The notes beneath the pieces are model-generated. The model ran no database searches. It had not been told where the DNA came from and was given only the letters and a program-made list of their open reading frames with translations. Made by a program: the position numbers and the translations under genes. DNA of 64,000 bases, from contig NZ_RAQI01000006.1 in assembly GCF_003610465.1 (NCBI RefSeq), positions 1-64,000 on the forward strand, in the 5' to 3' direction. Below, in pieces: positions 42,413 to 52,685 of this stretch; within the stretch, counting starts at the first letter, position 1; each line of letters opens with the position of its first letter. The DNA is from Xenorhabdus ehlersii (GTDB lineage: Bacteria > Pseudomonadota > Gammaproteobacteria > Enterobacterales > Enterobacteriaceae).

Positions 42413-43456
42413 ATGATTTTATCAGTTAATACCGATTTTTTCAGTGGCCTAGGGATCTATTCATCACAAGAAAATGCGCTACAACCTCAATCTAATTCTT
42501 CAGCTCAGTCACCACCTGACAAAGTTGATCACATTTCTTCCCCGAGCATTTCACTTTCAGAAAATACCAAGCAGGCTAATGCGCTCTATCAATCATTGGT
42601 TAATAACTTAAATGCCAGTGCGATGGCAGCCCCTGAATTGAAAGCCAATGATATTGCGGGAAAACAATCTAAACTGGTTGATTATACCTTGACGCTGGTT
42701 ACCCGTGATGTTTATCGACAAAGTAGTTTAGGAATTGGTGATTATGTGCGCCTGTCTGATGAGGACTTATCAAAATTGGGCATTGATCCTGACACTCTGA
42801 ATGATTATTCAACAGGATTTCAGGCCGGTGTATACCATAATAAAGGCTTATATATTGTCTCTTTCACAGGATCGAATGAATTAAAGGATTTTATGGTAAG
42901 TATTCGTCAAGGGCTTGGTTACAATGAAAAGCAATATAATCAAGCCGTGGAATTGGCACATAAGGCGTTAGAAGTATTTGGTGAAAATGTCATTTTCACC
43001 GGGCATTCATTGGGGGGAGGATTAGCAACCGTGGCTGCATTGGCAACTGGAAAACCAGCAGTTATTTATAATTCTGTTAGTGTTTCTGACGCTACATTGA
43101 AACATATGGGGGTATCACCCGAAGTCGCTCGTGAATTGGCTGACAGTGGCTTGATTCGCCATTATACCGTCCAGCATGATTGGCTGGGGAACTTACAAAA
43201 AACATTGCCAATTCGTCAACCGATGGGGCACGGAATAGAGCTTAAATATGAATATGAATTGGAGAGCATATGGGATGTTGTGTTGCCTAATCGATATGGC
43301 TTCCATACTTTTAAGGCGCATTTTTTGGAAGCTGTCCTCGAATTGATGGCGGAGCAAAAGCCTTGGTTGAATAATAGCAATACCATGTTGGCGTCCACGG
43401 ATGTTACAGATACAGATATGACATCGCAGCAAAGTGAGCAGCATTATGCTGTGTAA
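42413..43456 (+). CDS. Class 3 lipase-like serine hydrolase
   Basis: 347 residues. A Ser/Gln/Asn-rich N-terminus (1-60) without classical signal peptide precedes an alpha/beta hydrolase domain. Nucleophile elbow GHSLGGG has Ser199; the oxyanion strand YIVSFTGSNELKDF (147-160) resembles the FRGT region of class 3 lipases; QHDWLGNL and MGHGIEL may supply Asp and His. Similar proteins are secreted lipases/phospholipases. It sits alone between grcA and srmB, adjacent or near neighbours in E. coli, in AT-rich flanks, so it looks like an acquired gene. Export route and substrate are unknown; a virulence or effector role is a guess. Confidence 0.75.
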   Translation: MILSVNTDFFSGLGIYSSQENALQPQSNSSAQSPPDKVDHISSPSISLSENTKQANALYQSLVNNLNASAMAAPELKANDIAGKQSKLVDYTLTLVTRDVYRQSSLGIGDYVRLSDEDLSKLGIDPDTLNDYSTGFQAGVYHNKGLYIVSFTGSNELKDFMVSIRQGLGYNEKQYNQAVELAHKALEVFGENVIFTGHSLGGGLATVAALATGKPAVIYNSVSVSDATLKHMGVSPEVARELADSGLIRHYTVQHDWLGNLQKTLPIRQPMGHGIELKYEYELESIWDVVLPNRYGFHTFKAHFLEAVLELMAEQKPWLNNSNTMLASTDVTDTDMTSQQSEQHYAV

Positions 43457-43532
43457 TATTTAGCGCTCAGTCTGCTGAAACATGGGCGAATTCATTGTAT
43501 GGCTTCGCCCATATTCTACAATTGGTTATTAG

Positions 43533-44873
43533 TTAATCGTTGCTAGATTCAGTTAATTCTGGTCTAGGATTACTAGAAACAGCACGACGTTTACCGATAT
43601 TTTTTTTGTCGCGATGACGAACTTTCACACGGTTTTTCTTCGTTTCGTCTGTTTTCTTCTTCTCTTTGCGTTTTGCTAACACTTTTTTGGATGGTTTATA
43701 GCCCTTTTTATCGCTTGGCGCTTTGGTTTGTGGGCGAAGCTCATCAACTACTCGTATTTTCAAAGGTTCGCTGAGGTAACGGCTGATTTTGCCCAAAAGT
43801 GGGTGATCGTGTGCTTCAACCAGAGCAATGGCTGTTCCTTTACGACCTGCGCGAGCAGTACGACCAATACGATGCAAGTAAACATCCGCGGTACGAGGCA
43901 AATCGAAGTTAAAAACGTGGCTGACATCCTCGATATCCAATCCACGGGAAGCAACGTCGGTTGCGACCAGGACTTTGACTTTACCATCATTCAAGCGTTT
44001 TACGGCATCGGTACGCTTGGCTTGCACCATTTCACCTTCAAGGAAACCCGCTTGAATGCCCGCCTGGTTCAGCCAATCGACAAGTTCGCGGACACGCTCT
44101 CGTTTGCGCACGAAAACAATAGATTTCGTCACTTCAGGTTGCAGGAGAAGGTGACACAGCACAGCTGTTTTATGTTCTAACGAATCAGCCCGATAGTAAA
44201 ATTGCTGAATTTTCTTGCGCTCACGGCGAGAAGGTTCGGCATCGATCTCAACAGGATCAGTTAACAGGCGCTCGGCAAAATCACGGATGGATTCCCCTTC
44301 CAGGGTTGCGGAGAATAACAACGTTTGTTTACGCCAGCGGGTTTCACCTGCAATCGTTTCGACATCGTTGGCGAATCCCATATCCAACATGCGATCAGCT
44401 TCATCAAGGATCAGCGTTTCCACTGCACGGCAGTCGAAATTTTCTTCTTTGATGTATTGCAACAGACGCCCTGTCGTTGCGACAACAATATCCTGATTCT
44501 CACTGAATACTTCCGCGTGATTCATATAGGCAACACCACCAGTGATTGTGGCGATGTCCAAATGTGTATGGGCCGCCAGTTCTTTTGCCTGTTCTGCAAC
44601 CTGCATTGCCAGTTCACGGGTTGGCGTCAAAATCAGGATACGTGGAGGCCCCGATTTTTTGCGAGGAAAATCCAGTAAATGTTGCAGTACTGGCAGTAGG
44701 TAAGCAGCGGTCTTACCGGTACCTGTTGGCGCTGAGCCTAATACATCACGGCCGTCCATAGCCGCAGGAATGGCTGTTGCCTGAATGGCGGTCGGGCGTT
44801 CGTAGCCTTTGTCGTTCAGTGCTTCAAGCAGGGATTCATCAAGTTCGAATTCGGAAAAATTTGTCGCAGTCAT
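43533..44873 (-). CDS. srmB: DEAD-box RNA helicase SrmB
   Basis: 446 residues from the second ATG (44873), which has AGAGG 6 bases upstream. Motifs: Q motif YERPTAIQATAIP, APTGTGKTA, DEAD (LILDEADRMLD), SAT, HRIGRTARAG; basic tail with KKVLAKRKEKKKTDE. High identity to E. coli SrmB, which helps 50S subunit assembly. Divergent from trmN6, as in E. coli. Confidence 0.97.
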   Translation of the reverse strand: MTATNFSEFELDESLLEALNDKGYERPTAIQATAIPAAMDGRDVLGSAPTGTGKTAAYLLPVLQHLLDFPRKKSGPPRILILTPTRELAMQVAEQAKELAAHTHLDIATITGGVAYMNHAEVFSENQDIVVATTGRLLQYIKEENFDCRAVETLILDEADRMLDMGFANDVETIAGETRWRKQTLLFSATLEGESIRDFAERLLTDPVEIDAEPSRRERKKIQQFYYRADSLEHKTAVLCHLLLQPEVTKSIVFVRKRERVRELVDWLNQAGIQAGFLEGEMVQAKRTDAVKRLNDGKVKVLVATDVASRGLDIEDVSHVFNFDLPRTADVYLHRIGRTARAGRKGTAIALVEAHDHPLLGKISRYLSEPLKIRVVDELRPQTKAPSDKKGYKPSKKVLAKRKEKKKTDETKKNRVKVRHRDKKNIGKRRAVSSNPRPELTESSND

Positions 44874-45016
44874 CATATACCTCTGTTTGGGGCGCCGATT
44901 ATAAACAGGTTAGGCGCATTCTTCATCCTATAAAAGCATCTAATAAGTAGGTTGCTTTTATCCGTCGGCCATAAGATTTATGCTATGACAAATTCTAATT
45001 TCAGCAGATATAGGTC

Positions 45017-45784
45017 ATGGCATCGATACAGAAACCCGTTTTTCGCCGCGGTGGTTTTACATTTAAACAGTTTTTTGTTGGACATGATAAATGTGCGATG
45101 AAAGTCGGAACGGATGGTGTGTTGTTGGGAACCTGGGCGCCAGTATATAACAGGAAAAGATGTCTGGATATTGGATGTGGCAGTGGTTTGATTGCGTTGA
45201 TGATAGCCCAACGTACAAACGAAGATACCGTTATTGATGCGGTGGAGCTGGATGGCTTTGCTGCAATGCAGGCAGTGGATAATGTACAGCAATCACCGTG
45301 GCCTTCCCGTATTAGGGTATATCAGCAGGATATTCATGATTTCGTGCGACAACATGTGCAACAAAATGAATTGCGGAAAATTAACTTTCAATACGATTTG
45401 ATTGTTAGTAATCCTCCTTACTTTGAGCCGGCTATTGCATGTCGAAATGAAGCTCGCAATCAGGCTCGCTATACGGAGTCATTGACGCATCAGGGGTTAT
45501 TGGCGTGTGTAGGGGCATTGATTACGCCGACAGGGTTATTTTGCCTGGTACTCCCTTATGAAATTGGTGAACAATTTGAAAAAATGGCGTCAGATTTGGG
45601 ATGGTTTACCCATTTCCGCGTCAATATTCGTGACAGGCAAGATAAGCCGTTGCATCGTCTATTACTGGGATTGTCACGGCAAGAACAGGACATCCAGGTG
45701 AGTGAATTAACGATTCGTTCCTCTGATGACACATATTCAGACGACTTTCGTCAGTTAATAACAGATTTTTATCTTTATTATTGA
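45017..45784 (+). CDS. trmN6: tRNA1(Val) adenine-37 N6-methyltransferase TrmN6 (YfiC)
   Basis: 255 residues. SAM-binding LDIGCGSGLIALMIA and catalytic NPPY (LIVSNPPYFEP) mark an N6-adenine methyltransferase; FRRGGFTFKQFFVGHDKCAM is the family's N-terminus. It modifies A37 of tRNA1(Val). Sits between srmB and rpoE; E. coli has nadB next to rpoE, which is not in this place here. Confidence 0.95.
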   Translation: MASIQKPVFRRGGFTFKQFFVGHDKCAMKVGTDGVLLGTWAPVYNRKRCLDIGCGSGLIALMIAQRTNEDTVIDAVELDGFAAMQAVDNVQQSPWPSRIRVYQQDIHDFVRQHVQQNELRKINFQYDLIVSNPPYFEPAIACRNEARNQARYTESLTHQGLLACVGALITPTGLFCLVLPYEIGEQFEKMASDLGWFTHFRVNIRDRQDKPLHRLLLGLSRQEQDIQVSELTIRSSDDTYSDDFRQLITDFYLYY

Positions 45785-45950
45785 TGATGTTAGCACTATT
45801 GAGATGGCAAATTGGATTTTTCGGTATAATAAAACAAAGGTTTTCTTTTTCTCAGTTTAAAATCGCGTGTCCTGTGAAATAGCGGCTATGATTTAGAAAA
45901 GTGCAATACGAAAATAACAGGTGGTTGTAATCAAAATTACAACTAAAGTT

Positions 45951-45977
45951 GAACTTCACAGTGAACTGATACTCAAA
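45951..45977 (+). promoter_or_regulatory. Sigma-E promoter of the rpoE operon
   Basis: -35 GAACTT (45951-45956), 16-base spacer, -10 TCAAA (45973-45977), close to the sigma-E consensus (GAACTT-N16-TCTGA). It supports positive autoregulation of rpoE, known from E. coli. Confidence 0.8.
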
Positions 45978-46063
45978 GTCATGCTTGTTCGGGAAATCAG
46001 AACATCATATTGGTTTAATTTAAGTATAAATGTGGAGTTTTACCTCAGGAGAGTGAACCTCGG

Positions 46064-46639
46064 ATGAGCGAGCAGTTAACGGATCAAATGCTGATTGAAC
46101 GCGTCCAGAAGGGCGACCAAAAGGCATTTAATTTGCTGGTGATGAGATACCAGCATAAAGTAGCGAGCCTGATTGCTCGTTACGTACCTCAAAGCGACGT
46201 TCCCGATGTTGCTCAGGAGGTTTTCATTAAGACTTATCGGGCACTTTCTTCTTTCCGGGGTGATAGTGCATTTTATACATGGCTGTACCGTATTGCCGTT
46301 AATACTGCGAAAAATTATTTGGTTGCTCAGGGGCGTCGTCCACCATCCAATGATCTGGATGCCAACGATGCAGAAAATTATGATACGTCAAGTTCATTAA
46401 AAGAAATTTCGAACCCTGAGAACTTAATGTTGTCTGAAGAATTAAAGGAAGTGGTTTTCCGCACTATTGAATCGCTTCCAGAAGATTTGAGGATAGCGAT
46501 CACGTTGAGGGAGTTGGATGGATTGAGCTATGAAGAGATAGCCGACATCATGGAATGTCCTGTAGGCACCGTGCGCTCACGAATTTTTCGGGCAAGGGAA
46601 GCAATTGATAATAAAGTTCAACCACTTATCCAACAATAA
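46064..46639 (+). CDS. rpoE: RNA polymerase sigma-E factor
   Basis: 191 residues, same as E. coli. Region 2 (DVAQEVFIKTYRALSSFRGD) and region 4 (LRELDGLSYEEIADIMECPV, GTVRSRIFRAREAI) are complete. ECF sigma factor for envelope stress. First gene of rpoE-rseA-rseB-rseC with a sigma-E-type promoter upstream. Confidence 0.98.
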   Translation: MSEQLTDQMLIERVQKGDQKAFNLLVMRYQHKVASLIARYVPQSDVPDVAQEVFIKTYRALSSFRGDSAFYTWLYRIAVNTAKNYLVAQGRRPPSNDLDANDAENYDTSSSLKEISNPENLMLSEELKEVVFRTIESLPEDLRIAITLRELDGLSYEEIADIMECPVGTVRSRIFRAREAIDNKVQPLIQQ

Positions 46640-46685
46640 ATAGTGGAAAACAGTGGGACAAAACAATATTGAAGGGTACTTTGGC

Positions 46686-47333
46686 ATGCAAAGAGAAAAA
46701 CTTTCCGCATTAATGGATGGAGAAGCTCTTGATAGTGAAGTAGTTCATTTGGTCTCTGAAGATGCGGTCATGCAGAAACAGTGGGAACGCTATCACCTGG
46801 TGCGTGATGTGCTGCGTGGCGATGTGGGGGATGTATTGCATTTGGATATTGCAAGTCAAGTCGCGTTGGCGCTTGAAAAAGAACCCATTCATATTAATTC
46901 AGCGGTTGTTCTGGAATCTCAGCCAAAACCTGAAATATGGGCTAACATGCCATTCTGGCATAAAATTCGCGTCTGGAAGAGTCAAATTGCACAAATTGGT
47001 GTTGCGGCCTGTGTATCGCTGACCGTGATTATCGGTGTCCAGCAGTATAATAGTAATAGCAGTGTTGAAACAGATAACCAATTTGAGGCGCCAGCTTTTA
47101 ACACATTGCCTGTGATGGGAACAGCCTCAACAGTTGGCTTAGCAACCCCTGCTGAAGAAGAAACTTTCGGTGGTGATTTGAGTATGCAAGTGCGAGAAAG
47201 CAATAAACGAATTGATGCGATGTTGCAGCAATATGAACTCGCCCGGCGCATTCACTTTGAAAAAAATTATGGTGTCACTCAGGCTAATCAGGTTCCTGAA
47301 GAGCAAGCGCCCCAACAATCACAACAACAGTGA
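46686..47333 (+). CDS. rseA: Anti-sigma-E factor RseA
   Basis: 215 residues from ATG 46686, matching the E. coli start (MQREKLSALMDGEALDSEVV); the longer in-frame reading from 46653 is not needed. Cytoplasmic sigma-binding part 1-100, membrane segment about 103-122 (IAQIGVAACVSLTVIIGVQQ), periplasmic part with FNTLPVMGTAS that DegS and RseB act on. Gln-rich end. Overlaps rseB. Confidence 0.95.
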   Translation: MQREKLSALMDGEALDSEVVHLVSEDAVMQKQWERYHLVRDVLRGDVGDVLHLDIASQVALALEKEPIHINSAVVLESQPKPEIWANMPFWHKIRVWKSQIAQIGVAACVSLTVIIGVQQYNSNSSVETDNQFEAPAFNTLPVMGTASTVGLATPAEEETFGGDLSMQVRESNKRIDAMLQQYELARRIHFEKNYGVTQANQVPEEQAPQQSQQQ

Positions 47334-48292
47334 TGAAACGTATTTGGGGTGTCGTTTTTTTATTGGCGAGTAGCCTGATAAATCCTCTAAAGGCCTCAGC
47401 GCAACAAAGCAACGCTGAGGCTTTGTTAGTGGATATGAGTAAGGCAGTGCAAACGCTGGATTATGAGCTTGGCTTCATCATTTTAGAGCAGCAATTTCTC
47501 ATCCCCTTGCGTTACCGTCATGCCATTATTGATGGGCAGGTTATTGCTCAAATCATCCAAATGGATGGCTCACGTAGAGAAATTATCCAGCGCGGTGACC
47601 AAATCAGCTATTACGAACCTGGATTAGACTCATTTAGTATCCGTGGTTCTCATATTATCGATTATCTTCCACCGATCATCTTTGCTGATTTTGCCCAATT
47701 GCAAAAATTTTATCGTCTTATTGATGCAGGCAGCACGAATGTTGGCGATCATCCTGTGAGTTTTGTACGCATCATATCGAAAGATAAATCCCGCTATAAC
47801 TATAACCTTCTGATTGATGAGAAAAGTCATCTCCCTCTGCTGATTGACCTATTAGATAAAGATAATAAAACAGTCATTGAGCAATTCCGTGTCGTGTCAT
47901 CAACTGTGAATGACTATATTAAAATGGAATTGAATATGATTACTGATTTGAAATTACCGCCTATGTTACTCATTCCTCCTGCTGATAAATTGAAATTCAA
48001 TTGGCTGGTTGGAAAAATGCCTGACGGCTTCAAAGAAATTTCACGTAACAGCCGGAAGCTATCAGAGACCGAATGGTTAGAATCCATCATGTATAACGAT
48101 GGATTGTTTAATTTTTCTGTAAATGTTGTGAACTCAGATAAAAAGGTTGTTGATGAACAACCATTTCGACAAGGCAGAAGAACGGTTTATACTTTGGTCA
48201 AAGGCAAAAACAGCATAACAGTCATTGGTGAGCTGCCTTTCGCAACAGCCGAACAAATTGCAGCAAGTGTGACATTTACGGGAGAAAACTGA
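47333..48292 (+). CDS. rseB: Sigma-E regulator RseB
   Basis: 319 residues from ATG 47333 (TGATG overlap with rseA; a GTG 3 bases earlier is also possible). Signal peptide (KRIWGVVFLLASSLINPLKA, cut after ASA), N-terminal lipoprotein-carrier-like domain and small C-terminal domain. It binds the RseA periplasmic part and senses mislocalised LPS or lipoprotein in E. coli. Confidence 0.96.
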   Translation: MKRIWGVVFLLASSLINPLKASAQQSNAEALLVDMSKAVQTLDYELGFIILEQQFLIPLRYRHAIIDGQVIAQIIQMDGSRREIIQRGDQISYYEPGLDSFSIRGSHIIDYLPPIIFADFAQLQKFYRLIDAGSTNVGDHPVSFVRIISKDKSRYNYNLLIDEKSHLPLLIDLLDKDNKTVIEQFRVVSSTVNDYIKMELNMITDLKLPPMLLIPPADKLKFNWLVGKMPDGFKEISRNSRKLSETEWLESIMYNDGLFNFSVNVVNSDKKVVDEQPFRQGRRTVYTLVKGKNSITVIGELPFATAEQIAASVTFTGEN

Positions 48293-48756
48293 TGGTTAAA
48301 GAGTGGGCAACTGTTGTCCGTTGGCACAAAGGCCGGGCATTATTACGTTATGGCTCATCTTCAGGCTGTGGTAGCTGCCAAACCAAAACAGCCTGTGGTT
48401 CTTATTTACTGGAAAAGATAGGGCCAGAAAGCATCCATCAGTTGGAACTGGAAATTTCTCAACCACTCCAACCGGGTCAAAAGGTTGAAGTAGGCATTCC
48501 TGAAAGCAGCCTGCTACGCTCAGCTATGCTAGTTTATTTGACACCATTGTTGGGTTTGTTTTTGGGGGCAGTGCTTTTCCAATTTTGGACGACTGGTCAA
48601 TTATGGATCTGTTTAGGAGGGATTGGTGGTGGGATTGCTGGTTTCTTCATTGCTCGTCAGATTGCTGCGTATTGGGATAATTTGCAAGCGTACCAGCCTG
48701 TTGTGTTACAAATTGGTTTACCTCCTGATTCGATTAAGGTTCTACAGCAAGAATAA
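48292..48756 (+). CDS. rseC: RseC family protein
   Basis: 154 residues. N-terminal Cys cluster SSGCGSCQTKTACGSYLL (possible Fe-S), then two membrane segments (about 80-98 and 104-124). Last gene of the sigma-E operon; the start overlaps the rseB stop by one base. Linked to sigma-E control and to Rsx reducing activity in E. coli. Confidence 0.94.
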   Translation: MVKEWATVVRWHKGRALLRYGSSSGCGSCQTKTACGSYLLEKIGPESIHQLELEISQPLQPGQKVEVGIPESSLLRSAMLVYLTPLLGLFLGAVLFQFWTTGQLWICLGGIGGGIAGFFIARQIAAYWDNLQAYQPVVLQIGLPPDSIKVLQQE

Positions 48757-48840
48757 TCTGTTTTACCCTACGAGTTTCAACTTTAATTTATCATTACTGA
48801 AAACGACTGAGTCATATTGAAAACGACAGGCATGGCGAAA

Positions 48841-48880
48841 TTTTCACGGGTTTGGTTTTCACGGGCTTGGCATGTAGAAT
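48841..48880 (+). promoter_or_regulatory. 15-bp tandem repeat overlapping a candidate lepA promoter
   Basis: TTTTCACGGGTTTGG (48841-48855) is repeated at 48856-48870 with one change. The repeat contains a -35 TTGGTT (48852-48857), 17-base spacer and -10 TAGAAT (48875-48880). It gives lepA-lepB a promoter separate from the rpoE operon. Confidence 0.55.
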
Positions 48881-48985
48881 ACAGCTCCTCAGGCCAGTGG
48901 CCGAACCAATAAACTGTCGCTTTATGTCCATCAATGTGTCCATAGGCGAATGATTCAGAAATATTAAGGCAAAAAAGATTTAATA

Positions 48986-50782
48986 ATGAAGCAAATAAGA
49001 AATTTCTCCATTATCGCCCACATTGACCACGGTAAGTCCACGCTCTCTGACCGGATTATTCAAATCTGTGGTGGTTTGTCTGATCGCGAAATGGCAGCAC
49101 AAGTACTGGATTCAATGGATCTTGAACGTGAACGTGGGATCACGATCAAAGCACAAAGTGTAACCCTTGATTACAAGGCGAATGACGGGCAAGTCTACCA
49201 ATTAAACTTTATCGATACGCCAGGGCATGTTGACTTCTCTTACGAAGTTTCCCGCTCACTGGCTGCTTGTGAAGGTGCATTGTTGGTTGTTGATGCAGGT
49301 CAGGGGGTTGAAGCCCAGACATTGGCCAACTGTTATACCGCCATTGAAATGGATCTGGAAGTTGTTCCGGTTCTGAACAAAATTGACCTCCCTGCGGCTG
49401 AACCAGAGCGTGTCGCTGAAGAAATCGAAGACATTGTGGGTATTGATGCAACAAATGCTGTTCGTTGTTCTGCAAAAACGGGGGTGGGCGTACAGGATGT
49501 CATTGAACGTCTGGTGAAAGAGATACCGTCACCAGAAGGCGATCCTGATGCTCCATTACAGGCCCTGATTATTGACTCATGGTTTGATAATTACCTTGGT
49601 GTTGTTTCACTTGTCCGTATTAAAAACGGTACGTTGCGTAAAGGTGACAAAATTAAGGTAATGAGCACCGGACAGGTATACAACGCTGACCGATTGGGGA
49701 TTTTCACACCGAAACGTATTGATCGTGATGTATTGAATTGTGGTGAAGTAGGCTGGTTGGTCTGTGCCATCAAAGATATTCTGGGGGCACCAGTTGGGGA
49801 TACACTGACAACGGCCCGTCAGCCTGCGGAAAAAGCCCTGCCTGGTTTTAAAAAGGTCAAACCGCAAGTTTATGCTGGTCTGTTCCCGGTAAGTTCTGAT
49901 GACTATGAAGCATTCCGTGATGCGTTGGGCAAACTGAGCTTAAATGATGCGTCATTATTCTACGAACCAGAAAGTTCGACTGCGTTGGGCTTCGGTTTCC
50001 GCTGTGGCTTCCTCGGCTTGCTGCATATGGAAATCATTCAGGAACGCCTGGAACGTGAATATGATCTCGATTTGATCACAACGGCTCCAACAGTTGTTTA
50101 TGAAGTTGAGACAACCAGTGGTGATATTATCTATGTTGATAGTCCATCCAAGTTGCCGCCATTAAACAATATTGAGGAACTGCGTGAACCGATTGCAGAA
50201 TGTCACATGTTGTTGCCGAAAGAGTACCTTGGTAACGTTATTACACTTTGCGTGGAAAAACGCGGTGTGCAGACAAATATGGTTTATCACGGTAATCAGG
50301 TTGCGCTGACTTATGAAATTCCAATGGCTGAAGTGGTTCTGGATTTCTTTGATCGCTTGAAATCAACATCCCGTGGTTACGCCTCGCTGGATTACAATTT
50401 TATCCGCTTCCAGGACTCAGACATGGTTCGTGTGGATGTCTTGATTAACGGTGAGCGTGTTGATGCCCTGGCGTTGATTACTCACCGTGACAATTCCCAG
50501 TACCGTGGACGTGAGCTGGTGGAAAAAATGAAAGAGCTGATCCCACGCCAGCAATTTGACATTGCCATTCAGGCTGCCATAGGAACTCACATTATTGCGC
50601 GTTCTACCGTTAAGCAATTACGTAAAAACGTATTGGCGAAATGTTATGGTGGTGACGTCAGCCGTAAGAAAAAGCTATTGCAGAAACAGAAAGAAGGTAA
50701 AAAACGCATGAAGCAGGTCGGTAATGTTGAACTGCCGCAGGAAGCCTTCTTAGCAATTCTGCATGTTGGCAAAGATAATTAA
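48986..50782 (+). CDS. lepA: Elongation factor 4 (LepA)
   Basis: 598 residues. G motifs [28 protein letters not shown]; domains II-IV; LepA C-terminal domain ending [21 protein letters not shown] ribosome-bound GTPase that affects translation initiation/elongation. Followed 22 bases later by lepB. Confidence 0.98.
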   Translation: MKQIRNFSIIAHIDHGKSTLSDRIIQICGGLSDREMAAQVLDSMDLERERGITIKAQSVTLDYKANDGQVYQLNFIDTPGHVDFSYEVSRSLAACEGALLVVDAGQGVEAQTLANCYTAIEMDLEVVPVLNKIDLPAAEPERVAEEIEDIVGIDATNAVRCSAKTGVGVQDVIERLVKEIPSPEGDPDAPLQALIIDSWFDNYLGVVSLVRIKNGTLRKGDKIKVMSTGQVYNADRLGIFTPKRIDRDVLNCGEVGWLVCAIKDILGAPVGDTLTTARQPAEKALPGFKKVKPQVYAGLFPVSSDDYEAFRDALGKLSLNDASLFYEPESSTALGFGFRCGFLGLLHMEIIQERLEREYDLDLITTAPTVVYEVETTSGDIIYVDSPSKLPPLNNIEELREPIAECHMLLPKEYLGNVITLCVEKRGVQTNMVYHGNQVALTYEIPMAEVVLDFFDRLKSTSRGYASLDYNFIRFQDSDMVRVDVLINGERVDALALITHRDNSQYRGRELVEKMKELIPRQQFDIAIQAAIGTHIIARSTVKQLRKNVLAKCYGGDVSRKKKLLQKQKEGKKRMKQVGNVELPQEAFLAILHVGKDN

Positions 50783-50804
50783 CACAAGGTCGTAAGGAGT
50801 TCAA

Positions 50805-51776
50805 ATGGCTAACACTTTTGCCTTGATATTAACGTTAGCAACGTTAATCACCGGTATTCTCTGGTGCATAGAGCGATTTAAGTTCGCACCTGAACGTAAG
50901 AAAAAACTTGCTCATATTCAGGAACAGGCGACAGGAGCAGAAGCTCAGGAAGCTTTGGCTAAAGGACTTAACAAACCTTCATGGGTTGAAACACTTGCAT
51001 CTGTCTTTCCAGTGTTAGCCATTGTGTTGGTTCTGCGCTCTTTCGTTTATGAACCTTTTCAGATCCCTTCTGGTTCAATGATGCCGACATTGTTGATCGG
51101 GGATTTCATTCTGGTTGAAAAATTTGCTTATGGTTTAAAAGATCCAATTACGCAAACAACCTTAATTAAAACAGGCGAGCCTAAGCGTGGAGATATTGCA
51201 GTTTTCAAATATCCGAAGAACCCAAGCATAGATTTTGTAAAACGAATTATTGGCTTGCCTGGAGATAAGATCGTTTACGATTACGTCAATAAAGAGCTTC
51301 AGGTTTACCCTGGCTGTGGTTGGAATACGGAATGTAAGGGTAATTTACCTGTTACTTATCGGAATGTGTTCCCAAGTGAATGGACAATAAAAGAAGAGGT
51401 GACACCAGAAGGCGTTCGTATAAGTGGTGTTTATCAAGTTCCTGTTGATGAACCAGTAGGGCCATACGCTTTTCGCCAGGACGAAAGAGTTGAAACGTTA
51501 GGTAATGTGTCACACCATATTTTGACTATTCCTGTCATACAGCGTTTCCCGGGTTTCTCTCAAGAAGGCTTGCCTATGGGGACTTGGGTTGTTCCTAAGG
51601 GGCAATATTTTGCCATGGGTGATAACCGTGACAATAGTGATGATAGTCGTTCATGGGGATTTGTACCGGAGAAAAATCTGGTAGGTCGTGCAACCGCCAT
51701 TTGGATGAGCTTTGAAAAACAGGAAGGTGAATGGCCTACTGGCGTGCGTTTCAGTCGAATTGGTGGAATTCACTAA
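50805..51776 (+). CDS. lepB: Signal peptidase I
   Basis: 323 residues. Two N-terminal membrane segments (4-22 and 60-80), catalytic Ser91 (SGSMMPTL) and Lys146 (DFVKRIIGLPGDK), same positions as E. coli. It removes signal peptides on the periplasmic side. Co-transcribed with lepA. Confidence 0.98.
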   Translation: MANTFALILTLATLITGILWCIERFKFAPERKKKLAHIQEQATGAEAQEALAKGLNKPSWVETLASVFPVLAIVLVLRSFVYEPFQIPSGSMMPTLLIGDFILVEKFAYGLKDPITQTTLIKTGEPKRGDIAVFKYPKNPSIDFVKRIIGLPGDKIVYDYVNKELQVYPGCGWNTECKGNLPVTYRNVFPSEWTIKEEVTPEGVRISGVYQVPVDEPVGPYAFRQDERVETLGNVSHHILTIPVIQRFPGFSQEGLPMGTWVVPKGQYFAMGDNRDNSDDSRSWGFVPEKNLVGRATAIWMSFEKQEGEWPTGVRFSRIGGIH

Positions 51777-51840
51777 TATTTATATATTAGCGCAGCATTA
51801 ATTTATCTCCCAGTGTAGAATATTCTTTCAAACGAGATGA

Positions 51841-51876
51841 CTGGCTCCTGAAGAGAATGAATACGTTGGGAGCTAG
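51841..51876 (+). promoter_or_regulatory. Stem-loop in the rnc leader (rncO-like candidate)
   Basis: CTGGCTCC (51841-51848) pairs with GGGAGCTAG (51868-51876) over a 19-base loop, in the 228-base leader before rnc. In E. coli RNase III cuts a leader stem (rncO) to control its own mRNA; whether this one does is not shown. Confidence 0.45.
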
Positions 51877-52004
51877 TGCAAACGCAACAGTTTTGTAAGG
51901 CATACCGCAAAAAATGTTCCCAAGGTAAATTGCTGGTTGGTATTGCCTCACAGGTCTGTTGCGTGTGCTTTTTATTTGATGAATTCTAACTGAATTGGTA
52001 GCAC

Positions 52005-52685
52005 ATGAATCCCATAATAACGAACCGGTTACAACATAAGCTAGGATATAGCTTTAAACAGCACGATTTGTTGCTTCAAGCATTGACTCACCGCAGTGCC
52101 AGCAGTAAGCATAATGAACGTTTGGAATTTCTAGGTGACTCAATTCTGAGTTTTGTCATTGCTAATGCCCTTTACCATCGTTTTCCCCGTGTTGATGAAG
52201 GGGACATGAGCCGCATGCGGGCAACATTGGTTCGTGGTAATACTCTGGCGGAGCTAGCCAGGGAATTCGATTTAGGTGAATGTCTGCGTTTGGGGCCGGG
52301 TGAGTTAAAGAGTGGAGGACATCGTCGCGAATCCATTTTAGCGGATAGCATTGAAGCCTTAATCGGCGCTATTTTTCTTGATAGCGATATTCAGACGGTC
52401 GAAAAGATTATCCTGAATTGGTATGAAACCCGTTTGAATGAAATTAGCCCGGGCGATAAGCAAAAAGATCCTAAAACACGTTTACAAGAATATTTGCAAG
52501 GGCGTCATCTGCCGTTGCCTACATATCTGGTTGTTCAAGTTCGTGGGGAAGCCCACGATCAGGAATTTACAATTCACTGTCAGGTCAGTGGATTTGAACA
52601 ACCTGTCAGAGGAGTCGGTTCCAGTCGCCGCAAGGCAGAGCAGGCGGCTGCGGAACAAGCATTAAAACAACTGGAGCTTGAATGA
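52005..52685 (+). CDS. rnc: Ribonuclease III
   Basis: 226 residues, as E. coli. Signature [20 protein letters not shown] with the metal Glu/Asp, second acidic site ([16 protein letters not shown]), dsRNA-binding domain at the end ([20 protein letters not shown]). Cuts rRNA precursors and dsRNA. The 3' end overlaps era by 4 bases. Confidence 0.98.
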   Translation: MNPIITNRLQHKLGYSFKQHDLLLQALTHRSASSKHNERLEFLGDSILSFVIANALYHRFPRVDEGDMSRMRATLVRGNTLAELAREFDLGECLRLGPGELKSGGHRRESILADSIEALIGAIFLDSDIQTVEKIILNWYETRLNEISPGDKQKDPKTRLQEYLQGRHLPLPTYLVVQVRGEAHDQEFTIHCQVSGFEQPVRGVGSSRRKAEQAAAEQALKQLELE

